Shown here one piece after another: positions 19,501 to 27,704 of a stretch of 64,000 nt of DNA. How positions within the stretch are numbered: the stretch's first letter is position 1; each line of letters starts with the position of its first letter. The notes under the pieces were generated by a model. It did no database searches, was not told the origin of the DNA, and was given only the letters and a program-made list of their open reading frames with translations. This DNA is from Streptomyces sp. XY006 (GTDB taxonomy: Bacteria > Actinomycetota > Actinomycetes > Streptomycetales > Streptomycetaceae): contig NZ_NOKT01000010.1 in the NCBI RefSeq assembly GCF_002237655.1, positions 186,001 through 250,000 on the forward strand. The letters are read 5' to 3'. Made by a program: the position numbers and the translations under genes.

Positions 19501-20901
19501 GTCTGGCTGGACGTGAACGACGGGGTGCGCTGGTACGCGCTCGTCCCCGGCGCGCGCATGCCGAGCGGCAGCTACGGCGGAGGGGTGACCTTCCGGGACC
19601 TCACGGGCACGCACCTCTACCGCGACGCCTCGTCCGTGCCGGGGGAGACGGGCGCCTACCGGCGGGTCACGATCCGCGATCCGCGGGCACGCGACCGCTT
19701 CTGGTCCCTCACGCTCCCTGGCCGGGACGGTTCCCGAGCGCTCGGGGTCGTCGGGCAGGGCACCGGCCGGCGCACCGTCCTGACCGTCGAGGGAGACACC
19801 CTGCTCCGCTCCCGTGCCGAGCCGATGGCTGCGGTCGAGAGCGAACTGTCCTCCCGCCCCGGTGACGCCGCCGCCGTCTCACCCGACGGTTCGCGCACCG
19901 CGCGGCTGCGCGCGGGCAGGCTGGAGGTCGCGGGGCCCGGTGCCCGTTCGCACCACACGGCATTGCCGAAGCGGGCGCAGCAGGTCGATTCCTGGGACGT
20001 GCACCTGGTCTGGGTCACCCGCCGGGGCGCGGACGCGCTGCTCGTGTGGTCGGACGACTCCACCGACGCGCGGCTGTACGACGCCGAGACCCTGCGTTCG
20101 CGCCGGGTCACCTGGGACTGCGGCCGGTCCGGCGACCCGGCGGCGAATCGGCCTCAGGACGTCGTGCAGACCGGCGACGGCGACCTCGTGCTGCTGTGCT
20201 TCGGCGACACACTGGTCCGGCTCGACCCGCGCTCCGGGGTGCAGAGCGGAGGCCCGGTCCGGCTGGAGGACACCCCCGTCGAGCGGGGGATGTTCCAGGA
20301 CGCGGGCCGGCTGACCGCGCGGCCGGGCCACCCGCACCAGGTGGCGGTGATCACGGGCCCGTGGCGTGCCGACGGCCGGATCGAGGTCTGGGACGTCCGG
20401 CGCGGCACCCGGGTGGCCCGGCTGGAGGGCGGGCCGTTGCACGCGTCGTTCCTCAACGGCGACGCCGAACGGTGGGTGGTCTTCACCCCCGACGGGGACC
20501 GGCTCGCCGCGTTTGACGCGGACAGACGCGTGGTGTGGTGGGACGTGGACCGCGAGCACCCGCGGCAGCCGACCCGCGCCGTCGCCGACGCCACCGGCTT
20601 CCTGGGTGTGGCACCCGACGGAACCCTCGCCGTCGCCGCCGCGGGCGTCAGCCTGGTCTCCCCGGACGACGCCGAGCCGCTCGGTCATCTGAAGGACGGG
20701 GGCGAAAACCTGCACGCGGCCCGGATCCACGGAGACACCCTGCACCTGGCCACGGACAAGGGGACCCGGGCACTCCGTCTCTCGCCCGACGCGTGGCACG
20801 ACACCCTGTGCGCGGCCCTGGACGGCCCCAACAGTGCTGCCCAGAACGGACGTCCGGTCCTGGAGGCGGCCAAGGACACACCGCCGTGCCCCTCCACCTG
20901 A
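16588..20901 (+). CDS. Trypsin-like protease / nSTAND1 NTPase / WD40-like propeller protein
   Basis: A 1,437-residue multidomain protein. Residues 10-190 are a trypsin-like domain with His43 (CTCAHVV), Asp85 (EDDIAHLRL) and Ser159 (GPGFSGAAVWD), a complete triad. Residues 204-640 are an nSTAND1 NTPase opening with CPFRGLARFESEHARYF, Walker A GPSGSGKSS (243-251) and Walker B VLLLDQFEE (Asp347). A hydrophobic, probably transmembrane, helix follows at about 661-682. Residues 760-1430 are degenerate WD40-type blades with SPDGR-like turns. The layout is that of a sensor (propeller), switch (NTPase) and effector (protease) in bacterial NLR-like immunity. The preceding Trypco1 gene overlaps its start. 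It interrupts an aromatic catabolic cluster and converges on the PaaX-type gene with a 25-base gap. Confidence 0.88.
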   Translation: MPASSLPRRARYERGAARVLAPDGEPVGAGFLLDDDLLCTCAHVVAAPDGSRPSQPVEVDFPLLAGAEPGPRVPAVVENWWPEDDIAHLRLTTTVDGTEPLPLADGTENEWNREIRAFGFPPKVSRGVNATGTMRGRQRADLIQLDLTAHGVRIGPGFSGAAVWDPQEEAVVGMLTTRGRGPIGDTAYLLAADRLTDPDALPCPFRGLARFESEHARYFHGRDDEVGKLVRALETRPLTVLVGPSGSGKSSLLRAGLLAAVRKRGTPWALRVPEPADPAGTSAGDADAWVAEAVTAAWHDAVPDEAARRDRFEAVRAACAGDEAGRRVLRGRLTHELGPPGAVLLLDQFEEYAVASPPGALRAFRALSALAQAPDPAQGGGLRVVLTARSATLEALTAADTSARLDGAVQFLAPMTAEALTRAVEEPVRAVAGLRLEEGLARRLVSDAVDEPGCLPLLQFALTRLWEQRKAHTMTHAAYERTGGVVKALAEYANDALRDCLASTGVPEDAARRLFQQLARPDGQGGFTRRAAPIRQLSPEQAALARALAGRRLLVWDVVERPDPSARAGTVQVVHEALLREWERPAAWLHEGADFLEWHERTARDAAEWDGAGRPDGLLPHGARLAQGLQWLVQRPDDLTGTERAYLEAGRRRQRRGLRRLWGVTALVTVLAVLASTLAVSTYRALQRDRAQLRTAAAAELGTLAADVADRSPDSAFRYAAGAWSARPTPQARQALLGQYVRAADVTSAHSGLWPGTAQWTSMSPDGRTMVVLSRRDGAADLTATVVTGAVDGRPRAARLRGFPTGLRPQSFRDAVSPDGRHYALAVWDGRVLVWDLATAGSGPRRLSGALPERGDVYSPHIDFSDDGSRLLYFLSFETPRPEDDGRTSLVRLWDTGTGRALPVPQRVVAQRKPVKAWLPGDGERIAVAGTRAKGEERFLDLYATSSGEHVRRVYGPRTAVNQEPADPYGGVWLDVNDGVRWYALVPGARMPSGSYGGGVTFRDLTGTHLYRDASSVPGETGAYRRVTIRDPRARDRFWSLTLPGRDGSRALGVVGQGTGRRTVLTVEGDTLLRSRAEPMAAVESELSSRPGDAAAVSPDGSRTARLRAGRLEVAGPGARSHHTALPKRAQQVDSWDVHLVWVTRRGADALLVWSDDSTDARLYDAETLRSRRVTWDCGRSGDPAANRPQDVVQTGDGDLVLLCFGDTLVRLDPRSGVQSGGPVRLEDTPVERGMFQDAGRLTARPGHPHQVAVITGPWRADGRIEVWDVRRGTRVARLEGGPLHASFLNGDAERWVVFTPDGDRLAAFDADRRVVWWDVDREHPRQPTRAVADATGFLGVAPDGTLAVAAAGVSLVSPDDAEPLGHLKDGGENLHAARIHGDTLHLATDKGTRALRLSPDAWHDTLCAALDGPNSAAQNGRPVLEAAKDTPPCPST

Positions 20902-20926
20902 ACGCGGCGAAGACCCGGGTGCGGTG

Positions 20927-21739
20927 TCACACCCCCACGAACTCCGCCCCCGCGTCCCGCAGTCGCTCGTGCAGGCCCCGGAACACGGCCGACGAGCGGA
21001 CGCCCGGCCAGTCCTCGGGGAGGAGGCCGGCGGGCAGGCCCGGGTCGGTGTAGGGGAGGTGGCGCCAGGAGTCCAGGGCGAGGAGGTAGTCGCGGTAGGC
21101 CTCCTCGGGCGGGGTGTCCTCGCGCTTCTCCCAGGCGCGCAGGACGTGTTCGTGGCGGTCGAGGAACGCCTCGTGCTCCTTGGCGATGGCCGCCAGGTCC
21201 CACCAGCGGGCGACGGCCTCGGCGGTCGGGGCGAAACCGAGGTGGTCGCCGCGGAAGAAGTCGACGTACGTGTCGAGCCGCAGCCGCTGCAGCGTGTGCC
21301 GGGTCTCCTCGTACAGCCGCGCGGGCGCGATCCACACGCCGGGAGCGGCCGTGCCGAAGCCGAGCCCGGACAGGCGCGAGCGCAGCACATGCCGTTTCTG
21401 CCGCTCCGACTCCGGCACGGAGAACACCGCCAGCACCCAGCCCTCGTCCTCCGGCGGTGCCGCGGCGTAGATGCGCCGGTCGCCGTCGTCGAGCAACTGG
21501 CGTGCGTCCGGGGACAGTTCGTAGCCCGCCGCGCCCTGGGCGGTGCGGGCGGGCAGGAGCAGTCCGCGTCTCTTGAGCCGCGACACCGAGGAGCGTACGG
21601 ACGGGGCGTCCACGCCGACCGCGGCCAGCAGCCGGATCAGTTCGGCGACGGGCACGGGGCCCGGGACGAAGCGCCCGTACGCGCCGTAGAGCGTGACGAT
21701 GAGAGACCGTGGTGCATGCTGGTCGGACACGTTGATCAT
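20927..21739 (-). CDS. PaaX-family transcriptional repressor
   Basis: A 270-residue protein starting at ATG 21739. The N terminus is a winged helix (SLIVTLYGAYGRFVPGPVP to SVRSSVSRLKRRGLL), the middle has the PaaX-type segment WVLAVFSVPESERQKRHVLRSRL, and the C-terminal domain carries the long helical tail typical of the family. PaaX represses phenylacetate genes until an aryl-CoA binds it. The gene follows the aryl-CoA ligase with 15 bases between them, so it is probably cotranscribed with the ligase and senses its product. The palindrome TGAC-N4-GTCA in the two catabolic promoters is its likely operator; this is inference from shared position. Confidence 0.85.
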   Translation of the reverse strand: MINVSDQHAPRSLIVTLYGAYGRFVPGPVPVAELIRLLAAVGVDAPSVRSSVSRLKRRGLLLPARTAQGAAGYELSPDARQLLDDGDRRIYAAAPPEDEGWVLAVFSVPESERQKRHVLRSRLSGLGFGTAAPGVWIAPARLYEETRHTLQRLRLDTYVDFFRGDHLGFAPTAEAVARWWDLAAIAKEHEAFLDRHEHVLRAWEKREDTPPEEAYRDYLLALDSWRHLPYTDPGLPAGLLPEDWPGVRSSAVFRGLHERLRDAGAEFVGV

Positions 21740-21754
21740 CTTAGGTCGTACGGA

Positions 21755-23383
21755 TCAGTCCCGGCCGCCTTCCGTGTGCGGGGCTTCGGCGCGCGGGTGC
21801 CGGGTGCGGAGTCTGAACCGCTGGAGCTTCCCCGTGGCCGTGCGCGGCAGCGCGTCCAGGAAGACGATCTCCCGTGGGCATTTGTAGGGGGCGAGTTCGG
21901 TCTTCACGAAGGCGCGCAGCGCCTCGGCGTCCCGGTCGGCGCCCTCCTTCAGCACGGCGAAGGCCACCACGGCCTGGCCGCGTTCCTCGTCGGGCCGTCC
22001 GACGACCGCCGCCTCCACCACGTCCGGGTGGCGCAGCAGCGCGTCCTCGACCTCGGGGCCCGCGATGTTGTACCCGGCCGAGATGATCATGTCGTCGGCG
22101 CGGGCCACGTACCGGAACCAGCCGTCGGGTTCGCGGACGTAGGTGTCGCCGGTGACGTTCCAGCCGTCGCGCACGTACACGCGCTGCCGCGGGTCGGCGA
22201 GGTAGCGGCAGCCGACCGGTCCGCGCACGGCGAGGAGTCCGGGCCGCCCGTCGGGCACCGGCTCGCCGTCCGCGTCCTGCACACGCGCCTGCCAGCCCGG
22301 CACGGGGACGCCGGTGGTGCCCGGGCGGATGTTCTCGTCGGCGGCGGAGATGAAGATGTGCAACAGCTCGGTGGCGCCGATGCCGTTGATGAGGCGCAGG
22401 CCGGTGCGCTCGTGCCAGGCCTGCCAGGTGGCGGCGGGCAGGTTCTCACCGGCCGAGACGCAGCGGCGCAGGGACGACAGGTCGTGGCCGTCGAGCTCGC
22501 CGAGCATCGCGCGGTACGCCGTGGGCGCGGTGAACAGCACGGTCACCCGGTGCCGGGCGATGGCCGGCAGCAGTTGCCTGGGCCCCGCCTGCTCCAGGAG
22601 CAGCGCGCTCGCCCCGGCGCGCAGCGGGAAGACGACCAGCCCGCCGAGGCCGAAGGTGAAACCGAGCGGGGGGCTGCCCGTGAACACGTCGTCGGGGCCG
22701 GGCCGCAGCACGTGCCGGGAGAAGGTGTCGGCGACGGCCAGGACGTCCCGGTGGAAGTGCATGCAGCCCTTGGGGCGGCCGGTGGTGCCGGAGGTGAAGG
22801 CGATCAGCGCCACGTCGTCGGCCGCGGTCGCGACGGCCTCGAACGGCGTGTGAGGCGCGGGGCGGCGCAGCAGGTCGTCCGGCGCGTCACCGCCGTAGGT
22901 CGTCAGGCGCAGGCCGGGGATCTCGGCCTTGGCGAGGTCGTCGACGGAGCGGATGTCGCACAGCGCGTGCCGCACCCGGGCGATCTCGCACAGGGTGCTC
23001 AGCTCGTGCGGGCGCTGCTGGGCGAGCACCGTCACCGCGACGGCCCCCGCCTTCAGCACCGCCAGCCAGCAGGCGGCGAGCCAGGGGGTGGTGGGGCCGC
23101 GCAGCAGCACCCGGTTGCCGGGAACGACGCCGAGTTCGCCGGTGAGCAGGTGGGCCAGGCGGTCGACCCGGGCGCGCAGCTCGGCGTACGTCCACGGTTC
23201 GCCGGTGGGGGTGAGGAAGGCGGGCCGGTCGCCGGGCTGGCCGGTGAGCAGCTCGGCGGCGCAGTTGAGCCGTTCGGGATAGCGCAGCTCCGGCAGGTCG
23301 AAGCGGAGCTCGGGCCATTGGTCCGGAGGTGGCAGATGGTCGCGCGCGAAGGTGTCGACGTGGGCCGTGCGCCGTGAATTCAT
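21755..23383 (-). CDS. Benzoate-CoA-ligase-type AMP-dependent aryl-CoA synthetase
   Basis: A 542-residue protein starting at ATG 23383; the open frame extends upstream, but that part is antisense to the acyl-CoA dehydrogenase gene and is ignored. The adenylate-forming signatures are intact: P-loop LIAFTSGTTGRPKGCMHF, NGIGATELLHIF, the hinge region YVARADDMIISAGYNIAG, and the catalytic Lys in LPRTATGKLQRF. The DMIISAGYNI and ATELLHIF forms fit the benzoate/2-aminobenzoate-CoA ligase branch. It would activate the aromatic acid to its CoA thioester, the substrate of the fused monooxygenase-reductase, and its operon includes the PaaX-type repressor. Confidence 0.88.
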   Translation of the reverse strand: MNSRRTAHVDTFARDHLPPPDQWPELRFDLPELRYPERLNCAAELLTGQPGDRPAFLTPTGEPWTYAELRARVDRLAHLLTGELGVVPGNRVLLRGPTTPWLAACWLAVLKAGAVAVTVLAQQRPHELSTLCEIARVRHALCDIRSVDDLAKAEIPGLRLTTYGGDAPDDLLRRPAPHTPFEAVATAADDVALIAFTSGTTGRPKGCMHFHRDVLAVADTFSRHVLRPGPDDVFTGSPPLGFTFGLGGLVVFPLRAGASALLLEQAGPRQLLPAIARHRVTVLFTAPTAYRAMLGELDGHDLSSLRRCVSAGENLPAATWQAWHERTGLRLINGIGATELLHIFISAADENIRPGTTGVPVPGWQARVQDADGEPVPDGRPGLLAVRGPVGCRYLADPRQRVYVRDGWNVTGDTYVREPDGWFRYVARADDMIISAGYNIAGPEVEDALLRHPDVVEAAVVGRPDEERGQAVVAFAVLKEGADRDAEALRAFVKTELAPYKCPREIVFLDALPRTATGKLQRFRLRTRHPRAEAPHTEGGRD

Positions 23384-23420
23384 ACGGTTCGCCCCCTTGG
23401 CGTGGTGGGCTCGCCCCTGG

Positions 23421-23464
23421 AGCGTATCGTGTTGGTGACGGCAGTCAACGGTCCGCGATAGCCT
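23421..23464. promoter_or_regulatory. Divergent overlapping promoters with palindromic operator
   Basis: Toward the ligase (minus) the -35 is TTGACT (complement of 23443-23448), spacer 16, and the -10 TACGCT (complement of 23421-23426). Toward the acyl-CoA dehydrogenase (plus) the -35 is GTGACG (23435-23440), spacer 18, and the -10 TAGCCT (23459-23464). TGAC-GGCA-GTCA (23436-23447) covers both -35 hexamers, so one bound repressor could shut both promoters. It matches the site at 12862-12873 in 11 of 12 bases with identical spacing to the plus-strand -10. Confidence 0.6.
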
Positions 23465-23509
23465 CGGAGCGGCCCGGCCGGAAGCAGGGCGGCGGAGAAG
23501 GGACCGGCG

Positions 23510-24637
23510 ATGACCGCATTCTCGCTCGAACCGGCACAACTCGCCTGGTGTGCCGAGCTGCGCGCCCTGGCCGCCGAGCGGCTGCGCCCCCTGGCCGAGA
23601 AGGGTGAGCCGGGCCGGGTGAACCGGGCCCTGGTCGCCGAACTGGGCCGACTGGGCCTCGTCGGGCGCCTGTTCGGCGCGGGCGCGCTCGACCTGTGCCT
23701 GATGCGCGAGTCCCTGGCCCAGGCCTGCACCGAGGCCGAGACCGCCCTGGCCCTCCAGGGCCTCGGCGCCCACCCGGTCCACGCGCACGGCACCGCGGCC
23801 CAACGGGCCCGCTGGCTGCCCGGGGTGACCGACGGCACGGCCGTCGCGGCCTTCGCCCTGACCGAGCCCGGGGCGGGCTCGGACGCGGCGGCCCTGGCCC
23901 TGACCGCCCACCCCGACGGCCCCGGCCGCTGGCGCCTCTCCGGCGAGAAGTGCTGGATCTCCAACGCCCCCGAGGCGGACTTCTACACCGTCTTCGCACG
24001 GACCACCCCGGGTGCCGGCGCCCGCGGGGTCACGGCGTTCCTCCTGCCCGCCGACCGCCCCGGCCTGACCGGACACGGGCTCGACATGCTCTCGCCGCAC
24101 CCCATCGGCGCCCTCGGCTTCGACGGCGTACCGGTCACGGCCGACGACGTGCTCGGCGAGGTCGACCGCGGCTTCCGGGTGGCCATGGGCACGCTGAACC
24201 TGTTCCGGCCCAGCGTCGGCGCCTTCGCGGTCGGCATGGCGCAGGCGGCGCTCGACGCGACCCTCGACCACACCGCCCGCCGCGACGCCTTCGGCGGCAA
24301 GCTGCGTGACCTGCAGGCCGTCTCCCACCAGGTCGCCGAGATGGCCCTGCGCACGGAGGCGGCCCGGCTGATGGTCTACGCGGCGGCGACCGCGTACGAC
24401 GCGGGCGACGCGGACGTGCCCCGGCGCTCCGCCATGGCGAAACTGCTCGCCACCGAGACCGCGCAGTACGTCGTCGACACGGCCGTCCAGCTGCACGGCG
24501 CCCGGGCGCTGCGCCGCGGCCACCTGCTCGAACACCTCTACCGCGAGGTGCGCGCCCCGCGCGTCTACGAGGGCGCGAGTGAGGTCCAACGCGGCATCAT
24601 CGCCAAGGAGTTGTACGCCCGGCAGGAGGCCCGGTGA
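23510..24637 (+). CDS. Acyl-CoA dehydrogenase
   Basis: A 375-residue protein starting at ATG 23510. The family signatures are present: FALTEPGAGSDAAALAL (FAD/substrate contact), WRLSGEKCWISNAPEADFYTVFAR, the helical C-terminal half RRDAFGGKLRDLQAVSHQVAEMAL, and VQLHGARALRRGHLLEHLYREVRAPRVYEGASEVQ with the EGASEVQ loop that places the catalytic region. It probably oxidises an alicyclic or acyclic acyl-CoA made downstream of the ring-reducing enzyme. Its stop overlaps the RidA start by four bases. It is read from a promoter shared back to back with the ligase. Confidence 0.9.
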   Translation: MTAFSLEPAQLAWCAELRALAAERLRPLAEKGEPGRVNRALVAELGRLGLVGRLFGAGALDLCLMRESLAQACTEAETALALQGLGAHPVHAHGTAAQRARWLPGVTDGTAVAAFALTEPGAGSDAAALALTAHPDGPGRWRLSGEKCWISNAPEADFYTVFARTTPGAGARGVTAFLLPADRPGLTGHGLDMLSPHPIGALGFDGVPVTADDVLGEVDRGFRVAMGTLNLFRPSVGAFAVGMAQAALDATLDHTARRDAFGGKLRDLQAVSHQVAEMALRTEAARLMVYAAATAYDAGDADVPRRSAMAKLLATETAQYVVDTAVQLHGARALRRGHLLEHLYREVRAPRVYEGASEVQRGIIAKELYARQEAR

Positions 24638-25032
24638 GCATCGAACGCGTCAACCCGCCCGAGCTGTCCCCGCCCGCCGGCTTCTCCCACGCCGTCGTGG
24701 CCCGTGGCTCCCGCGTGGTGTTCCTGGCGGGGCAGACCGCGCTGGACGCCGAGGGCAAGGTGGCCGGGGCGACCCTGCCCGAGCAGTTCGAGAAGGCCCT
24801 CGCCAACCTGCTGGACGCCCTCGCGGCGGCCGGCGGCACCCCGGCCGACCTGGCCCGTGTCACCGTCTACGCCACGGACGTCGCCGCCTACCGCACCCAC
24901 GCCCCGGAGCTGGGCCGCCGGTGGCGGGAGCTGGCCGGCCGCGACTACCCGGCCATGGCGGTCGTGCAGGTGGTCCGGCTGTGGGACGAGGAGGCCCTGG
25001 TCGAACTGGACGGCTTCGCGGTCCTGCCCTGA
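24634..25032 (+). CDS. RidA-family enamine/imine deaminase
   Basis: A 132-residue protein with GTG 24634 inside the preceding stop. The Rid fold is recognisable from the opening PPAGFSHAVVARGSRVVFLAGQTALD, the middle helix QFEKALANLLDALAAAGG, and TVYATD. RidA proteins hydrolyse reactive enamines or imines to ketones and ammonia. Coupling to the acyl-CoA dehydrogenase in a cluster with an anthraniloyl-CoA-type monooxygenase suggests it removes the amino group of the dearomatised 2-amino-oxocyclohexene-carboxyl-CoA. That role is inference. The motif toward the C terminus (VVQVVRLWDEEALVELDGFAV) lacks the strict Arg of canonical RidA, so it may belong to an atypical Rid subgroup. Confidence 0.85.
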   Translation: MSIERVNPPELSPPAGFSHAVVARGSRVVFLAGQTALDAEGKVAGATLPEQFEKALANLLDALAAAGGTPADLARVTVYATDVAAYRTHAPELGRRWRELAGRDYPAMAVVQVVRLWDEEALVELDGFAVLP

Positions 25033-25941
<909 letters not shown>

Positions 25942-26063
25942 ACCACGGCGTGAACGGACCGGCGGCGAGCCCCACTTCACCGGCCCGCCGCCGGTCCGCG
26001 CGCGTCGATGACCTGCTCCTTCCGCACCGCGATGGTGCGCGACCACCCCCCTTGCCTGTTTAA

Positions 26064-26080
26064 TTGCGAAGTCTTGGCAA
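26064..26080. promoter_or_regulatory. Nur-like nickel-regulator palindrome
   Basis: TTGCGA-AGTCT-TGGCAA fits the Nur box recalled from S. coelicolor (tTGCaa-N5-ttGCAA) at every strongly conserved base. As an 8-1-8 inverted repeat it has one mismatched pair. It ends 34 bases before the binding-protein start codon. I could not fix the -35 and -10 around it. Confidence 0.6.
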
Positions 26081-26114
26081 CAACCTGACTAGCGCAACAA
26101 GGGTGTGAGGTCAC

Positions 26115-27704
26115 ATGTCGACCCGTCGGATACGAGGGGCCGCCGTCACGGCGGCGCTGGCCGCGGCGGTCACCGCCTGCTCCGCTCCGGGCAGTGGCGG
26201 CTCGGACGACGACGCGTCCGCCGGATCCGTCTCCATCGCGGTGGCCTCCGAGCCGGACACGCTGAGCCCGCTGCTCGGCTACGGCAAGGACGGCAACTCC
26301 AAGATCTTCGACGGGCTCCTCGCCCGCGACGCCGGCCTGAAGCTGAAGCCCGCCCTCGCGGCGGCGCTCCCGAAGGTCACCGACGGCGGCCGCACGTACA
26401 CCTACACCCTGCGAGAGGGCGTGGAGTTCAGCGACGGCGAACCGCTGACCGCCGACGACGTCGTCTACACGTACGAGACCGTGCTGGACGCGAAGACCAA
26501 CAACACCTTCAAGAGCGAGCTGGACGCCGTCAAGGAGGTCCGGGCCGAGGGCGACGACCGGGTCGTCTTCACCCTCAAGTACCCCTACGCCCCCTTCGCC
26601 GCCCGCACGGTCCTGCCCATCGTCCCCGAGCACCTCGCGGGCAAGCAGGACCCGAACACCGGCTCCTTCAACACCAAGCCGGTCGGCACGGGACCGTACG
26701 TCCTGACGAAGTGGAGCAAGGGCGAGAAGCTCACCTTCGAGGCCAACCCCCGCTACTGGGGCGGTGCGCCGAAGGTCAAGAGCTTCACCATGGCGATCGT
26801 CGCCGACGACAACGTCCGCGCCACCCGCCTGCGCTCCGGCGACCTCGACGGCGCCGTCCTCCCGCCCAACCTCGCCGCGACGTTCAAGAACGACGACGGC
26901 AAGCGCACCTACGAGGCCCGGTCCTACGACTTCCGGGCCGTCACCCTCCCCACCGCCGGCAAGGTCACCGGCGACCGCGCGATCCGGCGGGCCCTGGACG
27001 CCGCCGTCGACCGCGAGGCCATGGTCGACCGGATCCTCGACGGTGCGGGCCGCCCCGCCTACGGGCCGCTGCCCGTCGACGACCCGGCGTTCAGCACGTC
27101 CGTCGAACGCCCCCGCGACCTCGGCAAGGCCAAGAGGATCCTGGACGAGGCCGGCTGGAAGCCCGGCGGGGACGGCATCCGCGTCAAGGACGGGCAGCGG
27201 GCCTCCTTCACCCTCCTCTACCCCTCCGGCGACAAGGTCCGCCAGGACCACGCCCTCGCCTACGCCTCCGACGCCAAGAAGGCGGGCATCGACGTCCGGG
27301 TGGAGAGCGCCACCTGGGAGGTCATCGAGCCGCGCATGAAGGACACCGCCGTCCTCGCCGGCTTCGGCAGCATCGGCGACCCCGACTTCGGCCTCTACAC
27401 CCTGCTGCACTCCTCCCTCGCCGGCGACGGCTTCAACAACATGGCCCGCTACGACAACCCGGCCGTGGACCGAGCCCTCGACGACGCCCGCCGCAGCCAG
27501 GACCCGGACGAGCGCCGGTCCGCTTACGAGAAGGTGCAGCGCGCCCTGGTCCAGGACCCCGGCTACACCTTCCTCACCCACATCGACCACACGTACGTCC
27601 TGGCCGACCGCTGGGACGGCCTGAACACCCAGCTGGAGCCGCACGAGCACGGCTTCGCCAGCGGGCCCTGGTGGAACATCGAGGACTGGCAGCCGAAGAA
27701 GTGA
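26115..27704 (+). CDS. Peptide/nickel-type ABC transporter, substrate-binding lipoprotein
   Basis: A 529-residue lipoprotein of the SBP_bac_5 (OppA/NikA) family. The signal peptide ends in a lipobox (AAVTAC, Cys about 23). The mature part has the family pattern: AVASEPDTLSPLLGYG, YTYTLREGVEFSDGEPLTADDVVYTYE, and KPVGTGPYVLTKW. It is the first gene of a five-gene operon read from a site with a Nur-like operator, which suggests that it binds nickel, or nickel carried by a small chelator. The family also takes up peptides, so without the operator the substrate would be open. Confidence 0.88.
   Translation: MSTRRIRGAAVTAALAAAVTACSAPGSGGSDDDASAGSVSIAVASEPDTLSPLLGYGKDGNSKIFDGLLARDAGLKLKPALAAALPKVTDGGRTYTYTLREGVEFSDGEPLTADDVVYTYETVLDAKTNNTFKSELDAVKEVRAEGDDRVVFTLKYPYAPFAARTVLPIVPEHLAGKQDPNTGSFNTKPVGTGPYVLTKWSKGEKLTFEANPRYWGGAPKVKSFTMAIVADDNVRATRLRSGDLDGAVLPPNLAATFKNDDGKRTYEARSYDFRAVTLPTAGKVTGDRAIRRALDAAVDREAMVDRILDGAGRPAYGPLPVDDPAFSTSVERPRDLGKAKRILDEAGWKPGGDGIRVKDGQRASFTLLYPSGDKVRQDHALAYASDAKKAGIDVRVESATWEVIEPRMKDTAVLAGFGSIGDPDFGLYTLLHSSLAGDGFNNMARYDNPAVDRALDDARRSQDPDERRSAYEKVQRALVQDPGYTFLTHIDHTYVLADRWDGLNTQLEPHEHGFASGPWWNIEDWQPKK

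Noticed and set aside
20834..23377. 847-residue plus-strand ORF
   Set aside because: Antisense to the PaaX-type and ligase genes; those have clear motifs and starts.
23384..24589. N-terminal extension of the aryl-CoA ligase frame
   Set aside because: The added 400 residues are antisense to the acyl-CoA dehydrogenase gene; ATG 23383 begins the conserved fold.
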